Below are positions 5,420 through 11,645 of a stretch of DNA of 11,645 nucleotides, piece by piece. Source of the DNA: Deltaproteobacteria bacterium RBG_13_52_11. Its GTDB lineage: Bacteria > Desulfobacterota > B13-G15 > RBG-16-54-18. The stretch is taken from positions 21,451 to 33,095 of the forward strand of contig MGQF01000055.1 in the NCBI GenBank assembly GCA_001797745.1, given 5' to 3'. The notes under the pieces are model-generated. The model worked only from the letters and a program-made list of their open reading frames with translations, ran no database searches and was not told the origin of the DNA. A program made the translations under genes and the position numbers. How positions within the stretch are numbered: position 1 is the first letter of the stretch; each line of letters starts with the position of its first letter.

Positions 5420-6240
5420 AAGAGGGACTCCTCATCAAGCCAACCGCGATAGATCAACCTTACTTCCCCTTCGAGAGAGACATCCTTTATCTTTCCTCCC
5501 CCCTCGTAATAGATGGTCAGGGGCTCTCCACCGCGGGGGATGACGGTGGTGGGTGAGAAGGCCAATCCCCTCAACCCGGCGATGAGGGCGGCGGCTACTG
5601 CTCCGGTACCGCAGGCCAGGGTCTCATCCTCCACACCACGCTCATAGGTGCGGATCGCGACGGTACCATTGTCTACCTTAATGAAATCCACATTGGTCCC
5701 TGCCGGTTGGAAGGCCTCGTGATGGCGGATCCGCCTCCCCAAACCGATGACATCGGCCTTGAGTAGGTCAGGGGCAAAGATCACCGCATGGGGGACCCCG
5801 GTGTTGATAAAATCCACGCTGACCTCCTCTTCTTCGATTGGCAGGGAGATTCCCAACCTGATATCGGATGGAGGGGGGAGGGTCAGCTTTACCCCTCTGC
5901 CCTTCACCTGAGCCCTGATGAGACCAGCCACGGTCTCAAAGGTGAGGTCGGCAGGCGCCATCCCCACGAGGTGGGCGAGCCTCGCAGCGCACCTCCCCCC
6001 GTTCCCACACATCTCCGCCTCGCTCCCATCGGCGTTAAAGAAGCGCCAGCGGAAATGGGCCTTTGCCGAATGCTCGAGGATGATCAACCCATCCGCCCCG
6101 ACGGAGAGCTTATGGCGACATAACTGGGGTATGGAGGGGCGCAGGGCATCAACGTCGATCTTTCCCTCTCGGTTGTCGATGAGGATGAAATCGTTCCCCC
6201 CCCCTGTCATCTTATAGAACTCAAGGGGTTCTTTCATCAC
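5416..6240 (-). CDS. dapF: diaminopimelate epimerase
   Basis: Converts LL-diaminopimelate to the meso form, for lysine and peptidoglycan. The 274 residues have the family length. They begin L-E-F-Y-K-M-T-G-G-G-N-D-F-I, the conserved K-x-x-G-x-G-N-D-F motif. The two catalytic cysteines are in E-M-C78-G-N-G-G-R-C and in T-L-A-C210-G-T-G-A. N-T-G-V-P-H and G-T-N-V-D-F are also as expected. The gene overlaps lysA by 4 bp upstream and cysK by 4 bp downstream, so all three are read from one transcript. A second Met directly after the first makes the start ambiguous by one codon. Nothing looks degenerate. Confidence 0.96.
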   Translation of the reverse strand: MMKEPLEFYKMTGGGNDFILIDNREGKIDVDALRPSIPQLCRHKLSVGADGLIILEHSAKAHFRWRFFNADGSEAEMCGNGGRCAARLAHLVGMAPADLTFETVAGLIRAQVKGRGVKLTLPPPSDIRLGISLPIEEEEVSVDFINTGVPHAVIFAPDLLKADVIGLGRRIRHHEAFQPAGTNVDFIKVDNGTVAIRTYERGVEDETLACGTGAVAAALIAGLRGLAFSPTTVIPRGGEPLTIYYEGGGKIKDVSLEGEVRLIYRGWLDEESLL

Positions 6241-7493
6241 CCTTCCAAAAAAGAGGGGATCCTCTCCCCGCGAATGAGATCGTTGTAGGACTCCCGCTCC
6301 CTGATCAGATGGAATGCCCCATCCTTTACCAGAACCTCGGCCACCCTGGGGCGGGAGTTATAGGTGGAGGACATGGCAAACCCGTAGGCACCGGCGCTCA
6401 TCACCGCCACCAGATCCCCCGGCTCAAAGCGCGGCATCACCCTGTCGCGGGCCAGAAAGTCACCCGACTCACAGATGGGCCCCACCATATCCGCCACCAT
6501 CTCGTCACCCTTTTTCTCCTTGATTGAGACGATCTCCTGGTAAGCCCCATACAGGGTAGGCCGGACAAGGTCGTTCATGGCTGCATCAACGACCACGAAG
6601 TTCTTTTCTCCCTCTTTGGTATAGAGGACCCGCGTGACCAGGATTCCGGCGTTGCCCACGATCACCCTGCCGGGTTCAAAGATGAAGGTGCAGGGGAGGT
6701 TTTTTCCCTCCTCGATGATGGCATGAGCATATTCTTGCGGATCGGGGGGTTCTTCTTGATGGTAGGTGATCCCCAACCCCCCGCCGAGATCCACATATTC
6801 GATCTCTATCCCTTCGGCCTTCAGTTTTAGGACCAGTTCTTTAACCCGCTTGAGGGCCTCCACAAAGGGTCCTGTCTCGGTGAGTTGCGATCCAATGTGG
6901 CAGCTCACCCCTCTGATTTTCAGATGTGGCAATTCCTTGGCCTCTTGGTACCACTTCAGGGCCCAATCGATATCTATCCCGAACTTGGCCTTCTTGATGC
7001 CGGTTGCGATGTACGGATGGGTTTGCGGGTCGATGTCGGGATTGACCCTTAAGGAGATGGGGGCCTGAATTCCCATGGTGCTCGCAATGCCATTGATGAC
7101 ATGGAGCTCTTGATAGGACTCCACATTGAGCATCAAAATCCTCTCCTGCAGGGCATATCTGATCTCATCCTCCCGCTTTCCCACCCCGGAATAGACGATT
7201 GTGGCAGGATCGGCGCCGGCATGTAAGGCCCGGAAGAGCTCGCCGCCGGAGACGACATCTACCCCCCCTCCCAAGTTAATAAAGGTCCTGAGCACGGCTA
7301 CATTGGAATTGGCCTTGGCCGAGTAACAGAGCAGGTGGGGGAGGGTTTTAAAGGCCGAGTCAAAGGTCTGGTAGTGGCGGACTAAGGTCCGGTAGCTGTA
7401 AAGATAGAAGGGGGTTCCCACCTCGTGAGCTATCTCTTCTACCGAGCATTCTTCACAGTGGAGAACGCCGTCTTTGTGTTGAAAAAAGTGCAT
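6237..7493 (-). CDS. lysA: diaminopimelate decarboxylase
   Basis: Decarboxylates meso-diaminopimelate to L-lysine, the last step of the pathway, as a PLP-dependent dimer in the cytoplasm. The 418 residues show the PLP lysine K60 in C-Y-S-A-K-A-N-S-N. V-S-C-H-I-G-S-Q is at about 197-203, and the glycine-rich loop V-D-L-G-G-G-L-G-I is near 234-242. E-P-G-R is at 273-276, the catalytic G-P-I-C341-E-S-G-D-F comes from the partner subunit, and G-A-Y-G-F-A-M-S-S-x-Y-N-S-R-P-R is near 368-383. The variant C-Y-S-A-K replaces the usual Y-A-x-K. ATG 7493 has AAGGA 6 nt upstream. It is the first gene of the lysA-dapF-cysK-dapB cluster, with its own promoter in the 115-bp gap before it. Confidence 0.96.
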   Translation of the reverse strand: MHFFQHKDGVLHCEECSVEEIAHEVGTPFYLYSYRTLVRHYQTFDSAFKTLPHLLCYSAKANSNVAVLRTFINLGGGVDVVSGGELFRALHAGADPATIVYSGVGKREDEIRYALQERILMLNVESYQELHVINGIASTMGIQAPISLRVNPDIDPQTHPYIATGIKKAKFGIDIDWALKWYQEAKELPHLKIRGVSCHIGSQLTETGPFVEALKRVKELVLKLKAEGIEIEYVDLGGGLGITYHQEEPPDPQEYAHAIIEEGKNLPCTFIFEPGRVIVGNAGILVTRVLYTKEGEKNFVVVDAAMNDLVRPTLYGAYQEIVSIKEKKGDEMVADMVGPICESGDFLARDRVMPRFEPGDLVAVMSAGAYGFAMSSTYNSRPRVAEVLVKDGAFHLIRERESYNDLIRGERIPSFLEG

Positions 7494-7523
7494 TCAATTC
7501 CTTCGGGTGAAGATTATTCGCGT

Positions 7524-7551
7524 ATAATAACACAGAAAGGATTGAAATCAA
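7524..7551 (-). promoter_or_regulatory. predicted sigma-70-type promoter of the lysA cluster
   Basis: On the minus strand TTGATT (7551-7546) stands 16 bp before TATTAT (7529-7524), both close to the sigma-70 consensus. The predicted start near 7517 leaves a leader of about 24 nt containing the AAGGA site of lysA. Reading TTTGAT as -35 gives 17 bp spacing. No lysine riboswitch would fit in this leader. Confidence 0.5.
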
Positions 7552-7608
7552 ACGTTCACGCTTTATCTCGGATTTATACCCCGCAGGAGACAATGAACGA
7601 AGCGAGTT

Positions 7609-8079
7609 TTACTTTCTGAGGGTCGCTTGATGCCTGAGGGGTTTAAGGATGAGGTCCAGGGCGTCTATCATCTCATTGACCACCACATCGGCGTTGGAGA
7701 TGGTCTCCCTGGCTGCCCCCTCCCTGCCGATGACGGCGATGGCCAGGGCTGCTTCCTGCACCATGAGGTGATCGTTATACCCATTCCCAACGGCGATGGT
7801 TTTCTCTCCACCGATCGCTCTGACAAACTGCTCTTTCTGAGGGGCTTCGTCACCTTCGGTTATTCTCACCAGCTCTGCATTGATGCGTCCCAGTCGTTCC
7901 TGGGCATCTCCTCGGGTGTCGGCGGTGAGGATATATACCTTCAGGCGTTTTGCGAGGAGGTTGATCTTATCCCGCACCTTGCCGGAGATCCTCCCATCGG
8001 TGGAGAGGGTCCCGTTCATGTCCAAGACCAAAAATTCTACGGTATAATCTCTCCTGCCCGGTATCTCCATGCGCAACAT
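7609..8079 (-). CDS. HAD-family protein, soluble P-type ATPase-like (COG4087 type)
   Basis: 156 residues with all four HAD motifs. Motif I is V-L-D20-M-N-G-T-L, motif II is L-T52-A-D, and the motif III lysine is probably K82 in P-Q-K-E-Q-F. Motif IV is V-G-N-G-Y-N-D103. There is no cap domain. The layout matches the stand-alone phosphorylation domain related to P-type ATPases (COG4087), including the family's D-A-L-D-L-I-L and A-T-L-R ending. In motif I the usual second Asp acid/base is Asn (N22), as in relatives of this group, so phosphatase turnover may be slow. Biochemical function is unknown to me. I chose ATG 8079 because GGAGG is 5-6 nt upstream; the frame also allows TTG 8094. It follows the flavin reductase-like gene after 50 bp and is probably in its operon. 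Confidence 0.8.
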   Translation of the reverse strand: MLRMEIPGRRDYTVEFLVLDMNGTLSTDGRISGKVRDKINLLAKRLKVYILTADTRGDAQERLGRINAELVRITEGDEAPQKEQFVRAIGGEKTIAVGNGYNDHLMVQEAALAIAVIGREGAARETISNADVVVNEMIDALDLILKPLRHQATLRK

Positions 8080-8129
8080 AACTTCCTCCAGCAATTGAGC
8101 AACACTTCACGATAATGTCGATCGAACAA

Positions 8130-8654
8130 TCAAAGCGCAAAATTACAATGGCCCTTGCAATCGATGCTCACGACTTTGCGGTAGTGGACAGTGTAAAGGT
8201 GCCGTGTCCTCTCAGGCGACCCGTGGATGGCCACTACCTCCCCGATGAAGAGGGTATGATCACCTGTGACTAGCGTATTGGTGACCTTACATTCGTAGGC
8301 CACCGTCGATCCCTCGATGATGGGGGGTGCAACGACCTTGGCGGGGACCTGTTGAAAGCCGGCCTTGGAAAATTTATCTATTTTTCTCCCCGACGTGGTT
8401 CCACAGAGCCACGCCCCCTCCTTGTGCTCCTCAGGAGGGAGACAGAGGACAAACTCTCCGCAATGCCCCAGACACTCATGGGAGTACCGTCCGTGTCCCA
8501 CGGAGATGGCGATCATCAGGGGCTCCCCCGAGACGATGGTCCACCAGGCAAGGCCGATGATATTGGGCCTCCCGTCCTTGTCCACGGTGGTGGCAAGGGC
8601 ATAGGGGTACGGCGAACCTAATTCAATGGCCTCATTCCACGATATCTCCTGCAT
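8130..8654 (-). CDS. flavin reductase-like domain protein (flavoredoxin type)
   Basis: 174 residues of the FMN-binding split-barrel (flavin reductase-like) family. The first strand is A-L-A-T-T-V-D-K-D-G-R-P-N, followed by W-W-T-I-V-S-G-E-P-L-M-I-A-I-S-V-G-H. E-F-V-L-C-L-P and L-C-G-T-T-S-G-R-K-I-D-K-F come next, and then the typical late strand G-D-H-T-L-F-I-G-E-V-V-A-I-H-G. In related anaerobes such proteins bind FMN and pass electrons (flavoredoxin). Use as an NAD(P)H:flavin reductase is equally possible. ATG 8654 is preceded by AAGGAGG at 6 nt, which decides against the ATG at 8669. It is the first gene of a probable two-gene operon with the HAD protein downstream. The C-terminus has two Cys (I-D-C-K-G-H-C) of unknown role. 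Confidence 0.85.
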   Translation of the reverse strand: MQEISWNEAIELGSPYPYALATTVDKDGRPNIIGLAWWTIVSGEPLMIAISVGHGRYSHECLGHCGEFVLCLPPEEHKEGAWLCGTTSGRKIDKFSKAGFQQVPAKVVAPPIIEGSTVAYECKVTNTLVTGDHTLFIGEVVAIHGSPERTRHLYTVHYRKVVSIDCKGHCNFAL

Positions 8655-8685
8655 GATCCCCTCCTTCATGGCATGGGCTCATGAT

Positions 8686-8714
8686 AAGATAACGTATTCC
8701 CTCCAGGGAAGCAA
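8686..8714 (-). promoter_or_regulatory. predicted promoter with palindrome in the spacer
   Basis: On the minus strand TTGCTT (8714-8709) lies 17 bp before TATCTT (8691-8686), 31 bp upstream of the flavin reductase start. A perfect 14-bp palindrome, TTCCCTGGAGGGAA (8710-8697), fills most of the spacer and touches the -35 box. A protein bound there would block or reshape the promoter, so it is a candidate operator. Confidence 0.4.
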
Positions 8715-8740
8715 CAAGGGGTTCTGAGGTCCGCACTATT

Positions 8741-8771
8741 AAAGAACCCCCCAGCTTGCTGGGGGTTCTTT
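8741..8771 (-). terminator. strong hairpin terminator
   Basis: AAAGAACCCCCCAGC (8741-8755) pairs with GCTGGGGGTTCTTT (8758-8771) around two bases, with one bulged C. The A/T ends make it usable in both directions. On the minus strand it follows the AI-2E family gene by 90 bp and would separate it from the flavin reductase operon. Confidence 0.8.
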
Positions 8772-8861
8772 ACCATTTTTCAAAGCTCACCTGCACGTTA
8801 CTATGGCTTCCCCATGTGCCTCTTACCTCGTGCGAACAACAGCCTTAACATTTTCGGCAAC

Positions 8862-9932
8862 CTAACATCTATCATCATCTTCAGCAGCGGGTTTTGGCAG
8901 GTTGGCTTTCTCTGACCCCAGCAGAACGGCGATCCAACGGGTATCTTCCGAGCTATCCAGTGCGATCTTTACCGTCATAGTCAATGGGACCGACAGCACC
9001 ATGCCGACAGGCCCCAATATCCACCCCCAGAATATCAAGGAGACAAATACCACTAACGTCGAAAGCCCTAACCCCCGGCCCATCAGGCGCGGTTCGATGA
9101 TGTTACCCATGACCATATTAATCACGACATAACCGATGATAACCCCTAAAGTCCGTCCCAGCCCCAGTTGTACGATCGTCAAGAGGATGGCTGGTACTGC
9201 CGCCATAATGGAGCCGATGTTCGGAATGTAGCCAAGGATAAAGGTCAACACTCCCCACAAGAGGGGATAATCGACACCCATAATGATGAGAAAAATGGCC
9301 ACAAAAGTACCGGTAGCAAGACTGATCCCTGTCTTTATAGCAATATACCGATTGACCGTGCCGGTAAAATGTTTTATGCGCCCCAGCGAGGCCTCCGGGT
9401 CGCGAAATATGGCGTGAAGCTTGGTGGGGATACTCGAGGCCTCCAGGAGGATGAAGATGACCGTGAGGAGGATCAGAAAACCGTTTGTCAGTACTCCCCC
9501 CAGTTCGTTGAGTAACATGGCGACGAACTTCATGACTGCTGCGGAATTGAATATCTTGTCTAACTCAAGACGGGCAACGTCTACGTCGATCCGCTCCAGC
9601 CAGCCCAAGACGGCATCGGTCTGCCCTTTGAGCCTGGCCTCATAAAAGGGCAATTTCTCCGAGAAATCATTCACCGAGGAGGCAACGAGGCCAGCTATAA
9701 GCAAGAGGAAAAAGAGAATCCCGAACATGACGATTAACAAGGCAAGCCATGTTGGCACCTTTCTTTCTTTCAGCCAAAAGAGGGGCGGTGAGCTGATAAT
9801 GGAGATGAACGCCGCCAATAAGAAGGGGACGATAATGGCCTTGGCGGCTTGCATCCCCGCCACTACGACAATAAAGGCGGCAATGATTAGCAATACCTGG
9901 GCAACTTTTGGTGGCTCATTAGTGATGTCCAT
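8862..9932 (-). CDS. AI-2E family transporter-like membrane protein
   Basis: A 356-residue inner-membrane protein of the AI-2E transporter family (PF01594; PerM/YdiK/TqsA relatives). Two N-terminal helices (about 13-29 and 31-48) and a third (62-84) are followed by a soluble stretch (85-140). Further helices lie at about 148-164, 205-220, 224-255, 260-276 and 290-325. The hallmark I-L-G-Y-I-P-N-I-G-S-I-M-A-A-V-P is at 232-247, and N-x-I-E-P-R-L-M-G at about 277-285. Family members have been linked to autoinducer-2 export and to Na+ or K+/H+ antiport, so the substrate cannot be read from sequence. The start has AGGAG 9 nt upstream. It begins 53 bp after the metallo-beta-lactamase-fold gene and may share its transcript. 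The tail is acidic and ends D-D-D-R-C. Confidence 0.88.
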   Translation of the reverse strand: MDITNEPPKVAQVLLIIAAFIVVVAGMQAAKAIIVPFLLAAFISIISSPPLFWLKERKVPTWLALLIVMFGILFFLLLIAGLVASSVNDFSEKLPFYEARLKGQTDAVLGWLERIDVDVARLELDKIFNSAAVMKFVAMLLNELGGVLTNGFLILLTVIFILLEASSIPTKLHAIFRDPEASLGRIKHFTGTVNRYIAIKTGISLATGTFVAIFLIIMGVDYPLLWGVLTFILGYIPNIGSIMAAVPAILLTIVQLGLGRTLGVIIGYVVINMVMGNIIEPRLMGRGLGLSTLVVFVSLIFWGWILGPVGMVLSVPLTMTVKIALDSSEDTRWIAVLLGSEKANLPKPAAEDDDRC

Positions 9933-9985
9933 TGATAATCACTCCTGCTCTAAGGTGCGACTAGGTTTTATGGCAGACAATGCGT

Positions 9986-10720
9986 TTACTTCATTTTACG
10001 AATGCGTATCTCAATCCCCTTGGTATCCTTCAAGGCCGCTACGATTTTTGAGGTATCCGTGTCACCGTAATGGTATGGATACAGAATTTTTGGCTTGAAC
10101 GCCTTTGCAGCGTCAGCGACCATCTCCGGCGTCATCGTGTACGGCAGGTTCATTGGCAAAAATGCGACATCAATCCCCCGTAGCGCTTTCATCTCTGGAA
10201 TGTTTTCGGTATCACCTGCCACATACACTCGCTTATCGCCAAAGGTCATGACATAGCCGTTTCCGACACCCCGCGGATGGAACGGCTGTCCATTATCACG
10301 CTTTTGGACAATATTGTACGCTGGCACAGCCTCGATTTTTAACCCTTGAACAGTTTGGACATCCCCATTCTTCATGACAATGCCGTCCGTTATCTTCTCT
10401 GCGCAGGTTTTAGTGAGTACCAGCGCGGTGTTCTTAGTCCGTATCATCGCGATTGCTTGCGGGTCAAGATGGTCGGGGTGGTCGTGGGTTATCAGGATGA
10501 TATCCGCTTTCGGTAGTTTGGAGTAATCTGCCAGCGTGCCGTATGGGTCGACATGAATGAATTTTCCATTGAAGGTAAAAATTAATGACCCGTGACCGAT
10601 AAACAGGATCTTCAGATCACCGGAGGATGTGGTGATAATGTCTTTTTCGAATTGCTCCTGAGCATTCGCTGAGACCGCGGCAAACACAACAAAAATCATG
10701 GGCAAAATTTCTTTAAACAT
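9986..10720 (-). CDS. exported metallo-beta-lactamase-fold hydrolase (UPF0173/UlaG-like)
   Basis: 244 residues. A signal peptide (K-E-I-L-P-M-I-F-V-V-F-A-A-V-S-A-N-A, cleavage likely after A20) directs it to the periplasm, which is unusual because most UPF0173/UlaG relatives are cytoplasmic. The zinc-binding motif T-H79-D-H81-P-D83-H84 is intact. Further ligands are probably H148, D170 (V-A-G-D-T-E) and H217 (Y-H-Y-G-D-T). The opening G-H-G-S-L-I-F and F-I-H-V-D-P are typical of the family. Substrate is unknown; a phosphodiester, lactone or lipid amide would all fit the fold. The ribosome binding site AAGGAGG is ideal but lies in a small hairpin. The AI-2E family gene follows at 53 bp, suggesting co-transcription. 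Confidence 0.85.
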   Translation of the reverse strand: MFKEILPMIFVVFAAVSANAQEQFEKDIITTSSGDLKILFIGHGSLIFTFNGKFIHVDPYGTLADYSKLPKADIILITHDHPDHLDPQAIAMIRTKNTALVLTKTCAEKITDGIVMKNGDVQTVQGLKIEAVPAYNIVQKRDNGQPFHPRGVGNGYVMTFGDKRVYVAGDTENIPEMKALRGIDVAFLPMNLPYTMTPEMVADAAKAFKPKILYPYHYGDTDTSKIVAALKDTKGIEIRIRKMK

Positions 10721-10728
10721 CTCATTCC

Positions 10729-10744
10729 CTCCTTTTTTAAGGAG
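10729..10744 (-). promoter_or_regulatory. hairpin covering the ribosome binding site
   Basis: On the minus strand CTCCTT-AAAA-AAGGAG is a perfect 6-bp stem with a 4-nt loop. Its 3' arm is the Shine-Dalgarno sequence of the exported hydrolase at 9986-10720. It could lower or regulate translation. The stem is short, so the effect may be small. Confidence 0.35.
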
Positions 10745-11038
10745 ATCAGTCGGTGATGATTCCCGCTGACTCCCGAGTAATGTTTGAATCCAAGGTTTCT
10801 CAGCGTTTATGTCACTCTATCTATATTGGCTTTATAGAAGCTGTCGAGTCAACAAAAAAGAGAGTGTCTTGCTTAGAGGATCAGTATTGAAATACCACGT
10901 TTTGCTGATTGCTGACTTCGCTATCACCGTTGCTAACAGTAGTATACGGTTTTATCATGAAACAACTCTAGCAGAGAATTACTTATATTTCAAGACCTGG
11001 CCCCAGATCGTGACTATTAGTGAAGCGTTATTAATGTG
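10745..11038. other. intergenic region, AT-rich, no convincing gene
   Basis: This stretch must hold the promoter of the exported hydrolase. A TTGACT (+ strand AGTCAA, 10847-10852) is the best -35 candidate on the minus strand, but no good -10 lies at 16-18 bp. An open frame on the + strand (10809-11039) has no ribosome binding site and no recognisable motif, so I do not call it. I see nothing else in the region. Confidence 0.4.
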
Positions 11039-11074
11039 AAAAGCCCGATGGCCAATATTGACCATCGGGCTTTT
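11039..11074 (-). terminator. bidirectional rho-independent terminator
   Basis: AAAAGCCCGATGG (11039-11051) is the exact reverse complement of CCATCGGGCTTTT (11062-11074), with a 10-nt loop. The A tract and T tract make it work on either strand. It stands 21 bp after the stop of the tandem-repeat gene at 11096. Confidence 0.85.
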
Positions 11075-11095
11075 GCATGCCGCTGTGATTTTTTG

Positions 11096-11645
11096 TTATT
11101 TTCGTAAATACGTAAAGCTTGGTCCCGGTCTGCCCACAAAACAGGAATGGGTAAAACCGTATTTCTTGATGATAGCGAGGGTCTGGTCAGCCTCAGCCTT
11201 GTTGGCGCCGAAGTCGAACATCCAGTGGCTGCCGTCCACGACCTTCCAACTCCCCTGAATCTGCTGGACCGTCGTCGTTGCCGGGTTGAAGGAAACGCAG
11301 TCCTCACCCCCGAGAGCGCCTACCGGCGCATTCCCCGATACCAGCATGTACTGAAAAGATGGATTCGGACGCCCCACAAAGCATGACTGGTTCATCCGGT
11401 ATTTCTGGATGATGGCGAGTGCCTTTTTTGCTTCACTTTCATTGTTGCCGAAGTCGAACATCCAGTGGCTGCCGTCCACGACCTTCCAGCTCCCCTGAAT
11501 TTGCTGGACTGTCGTCGTTGCCGGGTTGAAGGAAATGCAATCCTCTTTCCCCACGCCAGGCTGTGCTGTAACGCCGGCCTGTTGTCCGGTCTGCTGTCCT
11601 GGACCACCCTGCTGTCCGGGCTGCTCCTGACCTGCGCAGCGGATC
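11096..11645 (-). CDS. tandem-repeat protein with two ~80-residue domains (5' end outside window)
   Basis: The frame is open to the window edge, so at least 182 residues belong to it. The visible N-terminal part (C-A-G-Q-E-Q-P-G-Q-Q then more GQQ units) is a flexible Gln/Gly/Pro linker. Two copies of one domain follow (coding 11345-11545 and 11105-11305, period 80 residues). Each begins E-D-C-(I/V)-S-F-N-P, contains G-S-W-K-V-V-D-G-S-H-W-M-F-D-F-G and A-x-x-I-I-x-K-Y, and ends C-F-V-G-R-P-x-P-S-F. One Cys near each end of the domain could form a disulfide. I recall similar modules in other bacterial proteins but know no named family or function. The Cys before the linker has Arg at -1, so a lipoprotein signal is doubtful. 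Export is an inference from the Cys pair and linker. The GTG at 11554 is internal, not the start. Confidence 0.7.
   Translation of the reverse strand, partial: IRCAGQEQPGQQGGPGQQTGQQAGVTAQPGVGKEDCISFNPATTTVQQIQGSWKVVDGSHWMFDFGNNESEAKKALAIIQKYRMNQSCFVGRPNPSFQYMLVSGNAPVGALGGEDCVSFNPATTTVQQIQGSWKVVDGSHWMFDFGANKAEADQTLAIIKKYGFTHSCFVGRPGPSFTYLRK
11105..11545 (-). repeat. two tandem 240-bp-period coding repeats
   Basis: The block 11214-11295 matches 11454-11535 with five differences. Of these, four are silent and one changes Ile to Val. Outside this core the two domain copies diverge more. The pattern suggests a duplication whose core is kept by selection or by gene conversion. Confidence 0.75.

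Noticed and set aside
3593..6217. Numerous long + strand open frames across dapB, cysK and dapF
   Set aside because: They are antisense shadows of well-identified enzymes.
7494..7523. Lysine riboswitch before lysA
   Set aside because: The predicted leader is only about 24 nt and too short for an L box.
10809..11039. 76-residue open frame on the + strand
   Set aside because: No ribosome binding site, no recognisable motif, AT-rich composition, and it runs into the terminator stem.

Overview
The window looks like a chromosomal segment of an uncultivated-type or environmental Deltaproteobacterium (Desulfobacterota) or a close relative. This is an inference from gene content: tightly coupled diaminopimelate/lysine genes, a COG4087-type soluble P-type ATPase-like HAD protein, a DUF6504-type protein, and CCCTCTCCC-type intergenic repeats. 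No rRNA, tRNA, CRISPR array, intact insertion sequence or phage module was found.

Left part (1-1990, mostly + strand): a small PD-(D/E)XK-like protein, a 335-bp gap holding a nested palindromic repeat that ends in a terminator-like hairpin, a small LiaF/DUF5668-like membrane protein, a fragment matching only the C-terminus of PhoU, and a complete thioredoxin-type arsenate reductase (arsC). The phoU remnant beside arsC suggests an eroded phosphate/arsenate locus.

Accessory AT-rich part (about 1990-3240, - strand): a small DUF6504-like protein and an exported or anchored protein with 17 cysteines, including a regular CC-x5-CC-x3 array. Both are preceded at short distance by almost the same ~42-bp promoter element: a perfect TATAAT box overlapping alternating GCAGT/ACTGC half-sites. 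This looks like a two-gene regulon and is the most unusual part of the window.

Central part (3245-7551, - strand): a lysA-dapF-cysK-dapB-short slipin cluster. lysA/dapF and dapF/cysK overlap by 4 bp, and a credible promoter lies upstream of lysA. A cysteine synthase sits between the lysine genes, and dapA is absent from the window.

Right part (7609-11645, - strand): a flavin reductase-like protein and a COG4087 HAD protein form a small operon whose promoter carries a palindrome. Next come an AI-2E family membrane protein and an exported metallo-beta-lactamase-fold hydrolase. Last is the 3' part of a gene encoding two nearly identical 80-residue repeats behind a Gln/Gly-rich linker; its 5' end lies beyond the window. 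Strong hairpin terminators lie at 8741-8771 and 11039-11074.
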